From NCBI GenBank assembly GCA_017643495.1, contig JAEPNK010000001.1, forward strand, positions 62,001 to 126,000: a stretch of DNA of 64,000 nt. The letters run 5' to 3'. The stretch is from Rhizobiaceae bacterium. Its GTDB lineage: Bacteria > Pseudomonadota > Alphaproteobacteria > Rhizobiales > Rhizobiaceae. The position numbers and the translations under genes are program-made. This document shows, piece after piece, positions 54,917 to 63,856 of the stretch (its first letter is position 1; every line of letters starts with the position of its first letter). The notes under the pieces were generated by a model that worked only from the letters and a program-made list of their open reading frames with translations, had not been told where the DNA came from and searched no databases.

Positions 54917-55261
54917 ATGCCAATAGCTATACTCAGAGTCGTCTATTTTCTTGGTCCCGTCGCATGCCTTGCCATTGTACTGATGAAGCAGGGAAGAAAG
55001 CTTGCCTGGTGGTTATGGGGCGGGTCAGCAGTAATCATCGCCATTCACTGGTATTCATTTCTCTCTGCCACTGCAGACAATGCCGAGAAAATCAGCACCT
55101 TGTGGGTATCTGTCTGGACACCATTACTGCTAACCACCCTCGTTGCAGGACTGACAGGGTCGCAATGGCGGGGCTGGCATTCCAACAAGAATATTGAGCG
55201 TTGGGTTGCAGCACTGGTCTGCATCATTCCGTCCCTAGTGGCTTTCATCATATTCTCCTGA
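54917..55261 (+). CDS. Small integral membrane protein, unknown
   Basis: Protein of 114 residues with three to four membrane helices (for example ILRVVYFLGPVACLAIVLM and WVAALVCIIPSLVAFIIF). ATG 54917 lies 10 bases after the cdhC stop; a longer frame reads back into that gene without need. No family recognised. Its place inside the carnitine-type operon could mean a transport or membrane-stress role, but nothing in the sequence proves it. Confidence 0.7.
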   Translation: MPIAILRVVYFLGPVACLAIVLMKQGRKLAWWLWGGSAVIIAIHWYSFLSATADNAEKISTLWVSVWTPLLLTTLVAGLTGSQWRGWHSNKNIERWVAALVCIIPSLVAFIIFS

Positions 55262-55308
55262 GGCAATGACATGAAGCATGGCTGCTCACCAATTCCGGAA
55301 ACCAAACC

Positions 55309-55836
55309 ATGAACCAGGCAATGACGGACGACTGCCTGATACGCCCGGCCAGGGCGGATGACGCTTCTGACATCGCCGATATCTATCGTCCGATTGTCAT
55401 GGAAACGGCAATTTCATTTGAAACCGAACCGCCCTGTCCGCAAGAAATGGCAAATCGGATTGAAACCTGTTCCAGAACGCATCCCTACCTTGTTGCCATC
55501 AGGAACAACATCATTGCCGGCTATGCCTATGGCAGTTTCTTTCGTCCGCGCCCGGCATATGCCAAGTCTGCTGAGGTAACGGTTTATGTAAGCCAAGCGG
55601 AGCGGGGCAAAGGTATTGCCAGACTGCTTTATGGGCAACTTCTTTCCCGACTTGGCGATCATGGATTTCATACCGCCCTTGCTGCAATAGCCCTTCCAAA
55701 CGAGCCCAGCATTCGCTTGCATGAAACAGTCGGTTTCAAGAAAGCCGGCATTTTCCATGAGGTCGGATACAAGTTCGGCCAATGGCATGATGTCGGCTGG
55801 TGGCAAAAGCCGCTTGCAACGGAGAAGACACAATGA
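55309..55836 (+). CDS. GNAT acetyltransferase, phosphinothricin/methionine-sulfone type
   Basis: N-acetyltransferase of 175 residues of the Pat/Bar family. Pattern: IRPARADDASDIADIYRPIVMETAISFE, then EVTVYVSQAERGKGIARLLYGQLL (acetyl-CoA loop) and LHETVGFKKAGIFHEVGYKFGQWHDVGWWQK. Chromosomal members acetylate methionine sulfone/sulfoximine or phosphinothricin-like compounds. It overlaps the carnitine dehydrogenase start by 4 bases, an odd partner for that enzyme. Confidence 0.87.
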   Translation: MNQAMTDDCLIRPARADDASDIADIYRPIVMETAISFETEPPCPQEMANRIETCSRTHPYLVAIRNNIIAGYAYGSFFRPRPAYAKSAEVTVYVSQAERGKGIARLLYGQLLSRLGDHGFHTALAAIALPNEPSIRLHETVGFKKAGIFHEVGYKFGQWHDVGWWQKPLATEKTQ

Positions 55837-57269
55837 AGAAGACGGCTGCAATCATCGGTGGCGGTGTGATCGGCGGCGGATGGGCAGCGCGGTTCCTGCT
55901 CAATGGCTGGGACGTCAAAATCCACGATCCCGACCCTGAAGCAGAACGCAAGATCGGCGAAGTGTTGGACAATGCAAAACGCTCCCTTCCCGCGCTGTCT
56001 GAAAACATGATCATTAAAGAAGGTACCCTGAGTTTCGCCACCTCTATCGCGCAAGCCGTTACCGGTGCAGACTGGATACAGGAAAGCGTTCCAGAGCGCC
56101 TTGACCTCAAACACAAGGTTTTCGCGGAAATCCAGAAACATGCCAAAGATGACGCGCTCATTGGTTCGTCGACCTCCGGTTTCAAGCCTTCTCAATTGCA
56201 GGAAGGGGCTACCGATGCAGCGCAGATTTTCGTCGCCCACCCGTTCAATCCTGTCTACCTTCTGCCGCTTGTCGAACTTGTCGGCGAACCGGCAACGACT
56301 GCACAGGCGAAATCGGTCCTGGAAACGCTTGGCATGCACGGTCTTGTTCTGCGCAAGGAAATCGATGCCCATATAGCCGACCGTTTTCTTGAAGCAGTCT
56401 GGCGCGAAGCGCTGTGGCTGATCAAGGACGGGGTTGCGACAACGCAGGAAATCGATGACGCCATCCGCTACGGGTTCGGCATTCGCTGGGCGCAGATGGG
56501 TCTCTTCGAGACCTATCGCGTGGCCGGCGGCGAAGCAGGCATGAAGCATTTCATCGAGCAGTTCGGCCCATGCCTTTCCTGGCCATGGACGAAACTCATG
56601 GACGTTCCCGAACTCGACGACGCGCTGGTTGAGAAGATTGCCAGCCAGTCCGATGAACAATCCGGCCAGTACTCCATCCGCGAACTGGAGCGCAAGCGTG
56701 ACGACAATCTGGTTACCATCCTGCGCGGGTTGAAGGCACGCAACTGGGCCGCAGGTGCAATCCTTGCCGATTACGAAACCCGCACGAAACCCGGTTTGCC
56801 AAATGATATCGCCAAGCCGCTCAACACCCTGAACCGCGTCATCCCGATCGACTGGACAGACTATAACGGCCACATGAACGAAAGCCGCTACGGGCAGGTC
56901 TTTTCTGATGCCGGGGATACGGTGATGACCATGATCGGCGCAACACCCGAATACATAGCCGGCGGCCTCTCTTTCTTCACGGTCGAAAACCTTATCCAGT
57001 TCAGAAACGAGACCCATCCCGGCGAACGCATCACCGTCATCACCCAGGTGCTACAGGCCGAAGGCAAGAAACTGCGCATGTATCACGAGATGCACCGGGC
57101 GAACGACGATGGCTCCCCCGGCGACCTCCTTTGCACCTGCAACCAGTTGCTGATCCACGTGTCGCTCGAAACCCGCCGATCCTGCGAACCGGGCCCGGAC
57201 ATGGCTGCCAAAATGGCAGCTCTGCATGAGGCCCAGACACGTCTGCCAAAACCGGAGAGCATGCGATGA
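55833..57269 (+). CDS. cdhA: L-carnitine dehydrogenase fused to betainyl-CoA thioesterase
   Basis: Bifunctional protein of 478 residues. N-terminal about 320: 3-hydroxyacyl-CoA-dehydrogenase-like L-carnitine dehydrogenase (NAD motif IIGGGVIGGGWAARF, catalytic His in VAHPFNPVYLLPLVELV, then FGIRWAQMGLFETYRVAGG). C-terminal about 150: hot-dog thioesterase (PIDWTDYNGHMNESRYGQVF) expected to split betainyl-CoA to glycine betaine. This fusion is typical of rhizobial CdhAB. ATG 55833 overlaps the GNAT stop. From about 56.1 kb the gene is visibly richer in GC than the flanking genes. Confidence 0.92.
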   Translation: MKKTAAIIGGGVIGGGWAARFLLNGWDVKIHDPDPEAERKIGEVLDNAKRSLPALSENMIIKEGTLSFATSIAQAVTGADWIQESVPERLDLKHKVFAEIQKHAKDDALIGSSTSGFKPSQLQEGATDAAQIFVAHPFNPVYLLPLVELVGEPATTAQAKSVLETLGMHGLVLRKEIDAHIADRFLEAVWREALWLIKDGVATTQEIDDAIRYGFGIRWAQMGLFETYRVAGGEAGMKHFIEQFGPCLSWPWTKLMDVPELDDALVEKIASQSDEQSGQYSIRELERKRDDNLVTILRGLKARNWAAGAILADYETRTKPGLPNDIAKPLNTLNRVIPIDWTDYNGHMNESRYGQVFSDAGDTVMTMIGATPEYIAGGLSFFTVENLIQFRNETHPGERITVITQVLQAEGKKLRMYHEMHRANDDGSPGDLLCTCNQLLIHVSLETRRSCEPGPDMAAKMAALHEAQTRLPKPESMR

Positions 57270-58429
57270 ATTTCGCTCTGACTGAAGAACAGCAAATGAT
57301 CGTCGATACCACCAGGGCTTTCGTGGAGAAGGAGCTCTATCCGCACGAGGCGGAGGTGGAACGCACCGGTCATCTTGATATGGACCGCGTTCGCGATATC
57401 CAGAAGAAGGCTATCGAGGCAGGGCTTTATGCTGCCAATATTCCGGAAGAGTTCGGCGGGGCCGGTCTCGATACACTGACCTGGCTTCTTTACGAGAAGG
57501 AACTCGGCAAGGCCAACTATGCCCTGCACTGGACAGGCGTTGCCAGACCTTCAAACATTCTGTGCGCGGGCACACCCGAACAACGCGAGAAATATCTCTA
57601 CCCTTGCGTTCGTGGCGAGAAGTGGGACTGCATGGCAATGACAGAACCCGGCGCAGGCTCCGACCTTCGCGGCATGAAAGCAACTGCAAAGAAGGACGGC
57701 GATGACTGGATCATCAATGGCACCAAGCATTTTATCAGCCATGCCGATATCGCCGACTTCACGATTTGTTACGTGGCGACTGGTGAAGAGGATACACCTC
57801 GCGGCAAGAAAAAACTGATCACATCTTTCTTCGTCGACAAGGGTACGCCGGGTTATACCGTTCGCGATGGCTACAACAACGTCTCGCACCGCGGCTATAC
57901 GAACTCGATCCTCGAATTTGACGATTGTCGGGTACCGGCGGAGAACATGCTCGGCGAGTTGCACAAGGGTTTCGAGGTGGCAAATGACTGGCTCGGCGCG
58001 ACCCGGCTACAGGTCGCCGCCACCTGCCTCGGGCGCGCAGAGCGTGCCTTCGGACATGCCGTCGAATGGTGTGCAGAGCGCGAACAATTTGGCCAGAAGA
58101 TCGGCAAGTTTCAGGGCGTGTCGTTCAAACTTGCCGACATGGCGATGGAGATGAAGGCCGCGGAACTTCTCACTTGGGAAGCGGGCTGGAAATACGATGC
58201 AGGCACCTGTAGCGATACAGACATGGCAATGGCCAAACTCAAGGCTTCGGAAATGCTCGCTTTCATCGCCGATGAGGCAATCCAGATCCACGGCGGCATG
58301 GGTGTCATGGACGAGCTGCCCCTCGAACGCATCTGGCGCGATGCCCGTATTGAACGCATCTGGGAAGGCACCTCCGAAATCCAGCGACACATCATCAGTC
58401 GCGCCCTGTTGAGACCTTTGGGAGCATAG
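57266..58429 (+). CDS. Acyl-CoA dehydrogenase (candidate gamma-butyrobetainyl-CoA dehydrogenase)
   Basis: FAD acyl-CoA dehydrogenase of 387 residues. Motifs: MAMTEPGAGSDLRGM, GTKHFISHADIADF, QFGQKIGKFQGVSFKLADM and C-terminal IERIWEGTSEIQRHIISRALL, where the Glu is the catalytic base position of MCAD-type enzymes. With the ligase and hydratase downstream it would give an alpha,beta-desaturated betaine-CoA such as crotonobetainyl-CoA. Overlaps cdhA by 4 bases. GC content of sampled 60-base rows is 63-67 percent versus 47-50 in the genes downstream. Confidence 0.88.
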   Translation: MNFALTEEQQMIVDTTRAFVEKELYPHEAEVERTGHLDMDRVRDIQKKAIEAGLYAANIPEEFGGAGLDTLTWLLYEKELGKANYALHWTGVARPSNILCAGTPEQREKYLYPCVRGEKWDCMAMTEPGAGSDLRGMKATAKKDGDDWIINGTKHFISHADIADFTICYVATGEEDTPRGKKKLITSFFVDKGTPGYTVRDGYNNVSHRGYTNSILEFDDCRVPAENMLGELHKGFEVANDWLGATRLQVAATCLGRAERAFGHAVEWCAEREQFGQKIGKFQGVSFKLADMAMEMKAAELLTWEAGWKYDAGTCSDTDMAMAKLKASEMLAFIADEAIQIHGGMGVMDELPLERIWRDARIERIWEGTSEIQRHIISRALLRPLGA

Positions 58430-58432
58430 TCC

Positions 58433-59116
58433 GTGGCCCTGCGGGAAACTGACCTCTATCCGCCGGTAAAAAACCTGCTCGAAACACAAGGCTATGACGT
58501 CAAGGCCGAGATTGGGGCTGCGGACATCATGGCTGTCAGGGGAGAAGAGCCGCCGGTGATTGTGGAACTGAAAACAGCTTTCTCTCTCACTCTTTTGCAT
58601 CAGGCAACGGAACGGCTGAAAGTTACCGACCTTGTCTATGTTGCAATTCCGGAATGGAAAGGGCGGGCGGGCTGGAAATCCTTCGTCGCAAACCGGTCCC
58701 TGTGCAGACGTTTGGGTATCGGACTGATCACGGTTCCCGAGACCCTTGACCGGGCTGATGTACATCTTGATCCGGGACCATATTTTCCCCGCAAGTCAAA
58801 GACACGCCAGAACCGGATGCTGAAGGAGTTCCAGCATCGGGTGGGCGATCCCAATCAGGGTGGATCATCAACCCGGATACAGGTGATGACAACCTACCGG
58901 CAGGATGCCCTGCGCTGCCTCTTGTATCTGCATGGCAACGGGCCAAGCAAAGCCTCCCTGGTTGCCAATGCATGCGGAGTGAACCGGGCGCGCAACATCA
59001 TGGCCGATGACCATTACGGGTGGTTTGAAAGGGTGGAGAGGGGCATCTACGCCGTCACACCCAAGGGGGTCGAAGCAATGTCCAGCTATGCCACCGAACT
59101 GGAGAGGCTGAAATGA
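58433..59116 (+). CDS. DUF2161 PD-(D/E)XK nuclease-like protein
   Basis: Protein of 227 residues. The N-terminal half carries a PD-(D/E)XK-type pattern (DLYPPVKNLLETQGYDVKAEIGAADIMAV, then PPVIVELKTAF); the C-terminal part resembles a winged helix (LYLHGNGPSKASLVANACGVNRARNIM, YGWFERVERGIYAVTPKG). DUF2161 proteins are uncharacterised. It lies between acyl-CoA dehydrogenase and acyl-CoA ligase genes, 3 bases after one and overlapping the other by 4, yet has no evident link to their metabolism. Start GTG 58433, GGGAG upstream. Confidence 0.8.
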   Translation: MALRETDLYPPVKNLLETQGYDVKAEIGAADIMAVRGEEPPVIVELKTAFSLTLLHQATERLKVTDLVYVAIPEWKGRAGWKSFVANRSLCRRLGIGLITVPETLDRADVHLDPGPYFPRKSKTRQNRMLKEFQHRVGDPNQGGSSTRIQVMTTYRQDALRCLLYLHGNGPSKASLVANACGVNRARNIMADDHYGWFERVERGIYAVTPKGVEAMSSYATELERLK

Positions 59117-61179
59117 GCCACAACCTCTCTCGCCTGTTGAAACCGAAATCCATTGCGCTGTTTGGAGGCAGTTGGGCCGAGAACGTTCTCGTGCAGCTTC
59201 AGAAAAGTTCTTTCGGGGGAAAAATATGGCCCGTTCATCCATCCAGAAATGATATGTTGGGCATTCCCTGCTACCGCTCAGTGGATGAGTTACCCGAGCC
59301 ACCCGATGCAAGCTTTGTCGGGGTGAACAGAAACCTTACGATTGGGATCGTCAGACGTTTGTCGGAAATGGGCGCAGGCGGGGCGACCTGTTTTGCATCA
59401 GGTTTTCTTGAAAGCGGTCAGGAAGACATCACAAGTGCCAACCTCCAGCAAGAACTCGTGGATGCAGCCGGAGACATGCCGATACTCGGCCCCAACTGTT
59501 ATGGCTTGCTGAATTATCTGGACAACATAACACTGTGGCCGGACCAGCATGGCGGGAGGCCGGTGGAGCGCGGCGTTGCAATCATCGGCCAGTCCTCAAA
59601 TGTGCTCATCAACATGACCATGCAGAAACGCGGTTTGCCAATCAGCCATGTAGTGGCCGCGGGAAATCAGGCACAGACAGGATTAAGCAGTATAGCCGCA
59701 TCTCTGCTGGAGGATGACAGGGTATCGGCAATCGGACTTTACATTGAAGGGTTCGGGGATATCCGGGAACTGGAACAGTTCGCATCCCGGGCACATGAAA
59801 TGGGAAAGCCGGTTGTTGCTTTGAAAACCGGAAAATCTGAAAAATCCCGTTTGGCAACCATGACCCATACCGCCTCACTCGCCGGAAATGCCGTTGCCTC
59901 TTCTGCCTTGATGCGCCGTTTGGGGTTTGTAGAGGTTAATTCGGTTGCCGTGTTTCTTGAAACGCTCAAAATCCTTCACCTGTGTGGACCGCTTCACGGC
60001 AATGCAGTGTCCTCCATGTCCTGCTCGGGCGGAGAAGCAGGGCTTGTTTCCGACATGGCAGACAAAAGCAGTATTCGCTTTCGCGGATTTTCCGAGGCGG
60101 GATACCGCAAGCTGAAACAGGTGCTTGGCCCAATGGTATCGGTTGCCAACCCGCTTGATTACCATACCTATATCTGGAGCGATGAAGACCTGCTGTTCGA
60201 GTGTTACCGGGCAGTTCTGGAGGATAAGTTTGACCTCAATGTCCTGATCATGGACATGCCGCATGAGACCCGGTGTGACGCATCTGCCTGGGAGGGCCCG
60301 CTTCGTGCCATTTGCAGGGCTAGGGAAGTTACAAACGCTCCAACAGCACTTCTGGCAACACTACCTGAAAACCTGAGTGAACAAAGATGCGATGAACTGG
60401 TCGCAGCAGGGATCGTCCCCCTTCTTGGCATGGAGGAAATGATTGAAGCAATTGACGCCGCTATTCGTGCTGGAGAATACCAAAACCTTTCAACGAGCCC
60501 GGCACTGCAAGGAACACCCGGCCCGGACAATATGCCCGGCATTGCGAGATCTGCGATTGCACTGGATGAAGCAAGCTCGAAAAACGAACTGTCTTCTTAC
60601 GGGCTGCATTTTCCAAAAGCCGTACTGGCAAATACACCACAGGAAATTCGTGAAGCCTGCAGCAAGCTTTCATTTCCGCTGGTGCTAAAAGGCGTTGGAA
60701 TCGCACACAAGAGTGAGGCAGGCGTTGTCAGAACAGCATTGAATTCTCCGGACGAAGTGCTTGAAGCAGCCGAAAACATGCCCGGCGTCTCCAGGTTCCT
60801 TGTCGAGGAAATGGTAGCCGGCCCGCTGGCAGAATTGATCATCGGGATCACGCGTGATGAAACAGGGCTCTTTTTGCTGACACTGGGAGCTGGCGGCATC
60901 CTGACCGAACTTCTTGATGACACGGCATCCCTCATTATTCCCTCAAGTCGGGATAATATCGGCAAGGCCCTGGCGCGCCTGAAAATATCGGAGGTGCTTC
61001 GAGGCTATCGCGGCAAGCCATCTGCCGACATCAATGCGCTTCTTGATGCAGTGGAAGCTGTGCAAGACTATTGCATTCACCATCCCGACCTGATCGAACT
61101 TGACGTAAACCCGCTCATGGCACTGGAACACGGTGCTGTGGCTGTTGACGCACTGATTGTCAAAGGAGCAAGCTTATGA
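59113..61179 (+). CDS. NDP-forming acyl-CoA synthetase
   Basis: Protein of 688 residues combining the alpha part (CoA-binding SIALFGGSWAENV, ligase-CoA domains, phospho-His H252 in ATMTHTASLAGNA) and the beta ATP-grasp part (from about 470: ELSSYGLHFPKAVL, LVLKGVGIAHKSEAGVV, LTLGAGGILTELLDD). Such enzymes make acyl-CoA from acid, ATP and CoA via an acyl phosphate, releasing ADP. In this cluster it would activate gamma-butyrobetaine, crotonobetaine or a similar acid. Overlaps its neighbours by 4 bases on each side. Confidence 0.88.
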   Translation: MSHNLSRLLKPKSIALFGGSWAENVLVQLQKSSFGGKIWPVHPSRNDMLGIPCYRSVDELPEPPDASFVGVNRNLTIGIVRRLSEMGAGGATCFASGFLESGQEDITSANLQQELVDAAGDMPILGPNCYGLLNYLDNITLWPDQHGGRPVERGVAIIGQSSNVLINMTMQKRGLPISHVVAAGNQAQTGLSSIAASLLEDDRVSAIGLYIEGFGDIRELEQFASRAHEMGKPVVALKTGKSEKSRLATMTHTASLAGNAVASSALMRRLGFVEVNSVAVFLETLKILHLCGPLHGNAVSSMSCSGGEAGLVSDMADKSSIRFRGFSEAGYRKLKQVLGPMVSVANPLDYHTYIWSDEDLLFECYRAVLEDKFDLNVLIMDMPHETRCDASAWEGPLRAICRAREVTNAPTALLATLPENLSEQRCDELVAAGIVPLLGMEEMIEAIDAAIRAGEYQNLSTSPALQGTPGPDNMPGIARSAIALDEASSKNELSSYGLHFPKAVLANTPQEIREACSKLSFPLVLKGVGIAHKSEAGVVRTALNSPDEVLEAAENMPGVSRFLVEEMVAGPLAELIIGITRDETGLFLLTLGAGGILTELLDDTASLIIPSSRDNIGKALARLKISEVLRGYRGKPSADINALLDAVEAVQDYCIHHPDLIELDVNPLMALEHGAVAVDALIVKGASL

Positions 61180-61973
61180 CCGGACCTGTTGATGTGCATC
61201 GTGAGGGGGGAATACTCAAGGTCACCCTCAATCGCCCGAAGGCAAATGCGGTAGACCTTGCCACCAGTCGTGAAATGGGAAGGGTTTTCCAGGAGTTCCG
61301 TGATGATCCGGATCTAAGGGTGGCGATCCTGACTGCGGCTGGTGACAAGTTTTTCTGTCCGGGCTGGGATCTCAAGGCTGCTTCCACATCGGATGGCGGG
61401 GAAGCCGATGCGGTGGATGGAGATTATGGCGTCGGCGGTTTTGGCGGATTGCAGGAATTGCCCCGCATGAACAAGCCGGTAATTTGCGCAGTCAACGGAA
61501 TCTGCTGTGGCGGCGGACTGGAAATTGCCCTTTCCTGTGACATCATTCTGGCCGCAGACCATGCAACCTTCGCCCTGCCTGAAATCCGTTCAGGTACGGT
61601 GGCGGATGCCGCCTCAATCAAGCTTCCGAAGCGCATTCCATATCACATTGCCATGGAATTGCTGTTGACCGGGCGATGGCTGGATGCGGAAGAAGCCCAC
61701 CGGTGGGGATTCGTCAATCACGTCCACAAGGCGGGTGAATTGATGGACAAGGCATGGGAAATGGCGAAACTGCTCGAAAGCGGACCACCACTTGTGTATG
61801 CCGCAATCAAAGAAGTGGTACGTGATGCAGAGGATTCCAGTTTTCAGGACACACTCAACCGGATCACACGCCGCCAGTTGCAAACCATCGATACGCTATA
61901 TAGTTCGGAAGACATGATGGAAGGTTTTAACGCCTTTGCAGAAAAGCGCGACCCAGTGTGGAAAGGCAAATAG
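61176..61973 (+). CDS. Enoyl-CoA hydratase, CaiD-like
   Basis: Crotonase-fold enzyme of 265 residues. Oxyanion hole residues lie in KFFCPGWDLKAAS and CCGGGLEIALSCDIILAADHATFALPE; the stretch from FALPEIRSG through LLLTGRWLDAEEAHRWGFVNHV runs close to carnitinyl-CoA dehydratase CaiD. It would interconvert crotonobetainyl-CoA and carnitinyl-CoA. GxxE-type catalytic residues differ from ordinary ECH, as in CaiD. Overlaps the ligase gene by 4 bases; the phosphodiesterase gene starts on the base after its stop. Confidence 0.87.
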   Translation: MTGPVDVHREGGILKVTLNRPKANAVDLATSREMGRVFQEFRDDPDLRVAILTAAGDKFFCPGWDLKAASTSDGGEADAVDGDYGVGGFGGLQELPRMNKPVICAVNGICCGGGLEIALSCDIILAADHATFALPEIRSGTVADAASIKLPKRIPYHIAMELLLTGRWLDAEEAHRWGFVNHVHKAGELMDKAWEMAKLLESGPPLVYAAIKEVVRDAEDSSFQDTLNRITRRQLQTIDTLYSSEDMMEGFNAFAEKRDPVWKGK

Positions 61974-62789
61974 ATGCAGCAGTCCCGTACGCGCGTCGTT
62001 GTCTTTACGGATATCCATTTTACTACTGCACAGCCAGAAAACGGAATTGATCCCGTCGAACGGTTCGTGACCGGCCTTCGTCACGCCATCCGGTTTGTGC
62101 CCGATATCGACCATGTCGTGATTACCGGAGACCTTACAAACAGGGGCGATCTTCCTTCCTACCAACTGTTGAGAAAAACCCTCGAGGAACACGAAACCCC
62201 GGTACACCTGATGATTGGCAATCATGACAACCGGGAAAACTTTCTCGAGGTTTTCCCTGAAGCGCCGATCGATGACAACCAGTTTGTTCAACGCATTCTG
62301 GATACGCCACACGGCAGGCTTGTCTTTCTGGATACGCTGGACGCCCCACCATATGACTACCCTCGCTCGCATCGCGGCTTCATGTGTGACAAGCGTCTCG
62401 CGTGGTTTGACACCCGGTTGGAAGAAGCGGGAAAGCAGGGCTGTATCGTGTTCATGCACCATCATCCCCATCCCGTCGGTTTTCGCGCCATGGATACAAT
62501 CAACCTGACAAACGGTGATGCATTTTACGCAATCGCGAAAAAACACGGCAATGTTCGCCACATCAGTTGCGGGCATGTGCACCGCACAATCTCGGGCAGT
62601 CACCACGGCATCCCGTTCTCACTGTTCAAGAGTACAGTTGGCCAGATGCCCATGACCTTCGAATCGATGAATTTTCAAATCGAAACCGATGAACCACCGG
62701 CCTATGGCATTATCGACATCACCGAAGACAGCATCATTGTCCACACGGAAGATTTCGGCCTAACAGACCTTGCTGCTATCGACAGATAA
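61974..62789 (+). CDS. Metallophosphoesterase, CpdA/GpdQ-like
   Basis: Class III phosphodiesterase of 271 residues. Metal ligands: FTDIHF, ITGDLTNRG, MIGNHDNREN, MHHHPHPVG and CGHVHRTISG, the full binuclear site. Relatives hydrolyse cAMP or glycerophosphodiesters (GpdQ). In a betaine cluster a glycerophosphocholine or similar diesterase is attractive, and a Ugp-like importer is encoded at 22-26 kb; cAMP remains possible. Last gene of the operon, convergent with the next gene. Confidence 0.85.
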   Translation: MQQSRTRVVVFTDIHFTTAQPENGIDPVERFVTGLRHAIRFVPDIDHVVITGDLTNRGDLPSYQLLRKTLEEHETPVHLMIGNHDNRENFLEVFPEAPIDDNQFVQRILDTPHGRLVFLDTLDAPPYDYPRSHRGFMCDKRLAWFDTRLEEAGKQGCIVFMHHHPHPVGFRAMDTINLTNGDAFYAIAKKHGNVRHISCGHVHRTISGSHHGIPFSLFKSTVGQMPMTFESMNFQIETDEPPAYGIIDITEDSIIVHTEDFGLTDLAAIDR

Positions 62790-62802
62790 ATATCCGGGCT
62801 GT

Positions 62803-63168
62803 TTAGTCGGCTGTCCGGTAAACAATAATCGCAAACAGGATAAAAGACACGGAATAGGCAATGCCGCCAATCGCAGCGACGGGCTCCAAGTCCGGATAAC
62901 CACCATAGAGAAACCACAGACCGACAAACGTGAGTATGGCTGAAACCTGTGCAAGACAGAAATGCGATACTGCCAGCAAGCCGGAAGCTGCTGCCGGAAC
63001 CAGCTTGTAATAAACCCCGAACGCAAAGAAACTCAGCCAGCCAATCACCTGTATATGCGCATGTGTCGGCATTTGGCCATGATCATGCGTGATGGCCATG
63101 TGAAGGCCCATTGCAAGACCAATCAGCCCGTATATCACTCCTGACAGCAGAAATTTTCGACCAAGCAT
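62803..63168 (-). CDS. Small haem-copper-oxidase-like membrane protein
   Basis: Protein of 121 residues with four membrane helices. The motif THAHIQVIGWLSFFAFGVYYKLVP resembles the first core helices of subunit I of cbb3-type and NO-reductase-type enzymes, with His residues that could hold a haem, but the rest of subunit I is absent. Stand-alone proteins of this sort are common in alphaproteobacteria and uncharacterised. GGAGGTGA precedes ATG 63168. Downstream of rpe, 22 bases away. Confidence 0.75.
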   Translation of the reverse strand: MLGRKFLLSGVIYGLIGLAMGLHMAITHDHGQMPTHAHIQVIGWLSFFAFGVYYKLVPAAASGLLAVSHFCLAQVSAILTFVGLWFLYGGYPDLEPVAAIGGIAYSVSFILFAIIVYRTAD

Positions 63169-63190
63169 TGCTCACCTCCCCCAAGGTCAA

Positions 63191-63856
63191 TTACTTACCC
63201 GCATTCCTTATAGCATCAATATTGGCTCGATAGCCATCCACACCCTCACCCTTGAATACTGCGGAACCGGCAACGAGTACATTTGCCCCGGCTGCAAGCA
63301 CACCGGGTGCAGTATCGGGATCAACCCCGCCATCAATCTCGATATCAATCGGCCGCTCATTGACAAGCGCTTTCACCCGGCGTGTTTTCTCGATCACTTC
63401 CGGAATGAATTTCTGCCCCCCAAACCCCGGATTGACGGACATCAGGCAGACAAGGTCAAGACGGTCAAGAACGTGTTCGATCACATCCACTGGCGTATGG
63501 GGGTTTAGCGCCACACCTGCCCGCTTGCCAAGATCGCGGATTGCCTGCAGCGAACGATCAAGATGTTTTGTGGCTTCCGCATGAACAGTGATAATGTCAC
63601 AACCGGCATCAGCAAAGGCAGACAGATAGGGATCAACCGGTTCAATCATCAGATGACAATCGAAGACCTTGTCAGTCCGGTTGCGGATTGCCTTGATGAT
63701 CGGTGCACCAAACGTGATATTGGGAACAAAGTGTCCGTCCATCACGTCAAGGTGTATCCAGTCAGCACCTGCCTCGCTTACTGCTTCGACTTCGTCGCCA
63801 AGACGTGAAAAGTCTGACGCGAGTACCGATGGCGCTATGATCGTGCCTGATTTCAT
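63191..63856 (-). CDS. rpe: Ribulose-phosphate 3-epimerase
   Basis: TIM-barrel enzyme of 221 residues interconverting ribulose 5-phosphate and xylulose 5-phosphate. Signatures: [58 protein letters not shown] and [14 protein letters not shown], including the two catalytic Asp and metal His residues. ATG 63856 has GGGGAAAC upstream; the longer frame is not needed. Confidence 0.95.
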   Translation of the reverse strand: MKSGTIIAPSVLASDFSRLGDEVEAVSEAGADWIHLDVMDGHFVPNITFGAPIIKAIRNRTDKVFDCHLMIEPVDPYLSAFADAGCDIITVHAEATKHLDRSLQAIRDLGKRAGVALNPHTPVDVIEHVLDRLDLVCLMSVNPGFGGQKFIPEVIEKTRRVKALVNERPIDIEIDGGVDPDTAPGVLAAGANVLVAGSAVFKGEGVDGYRANIDAIRNAGK

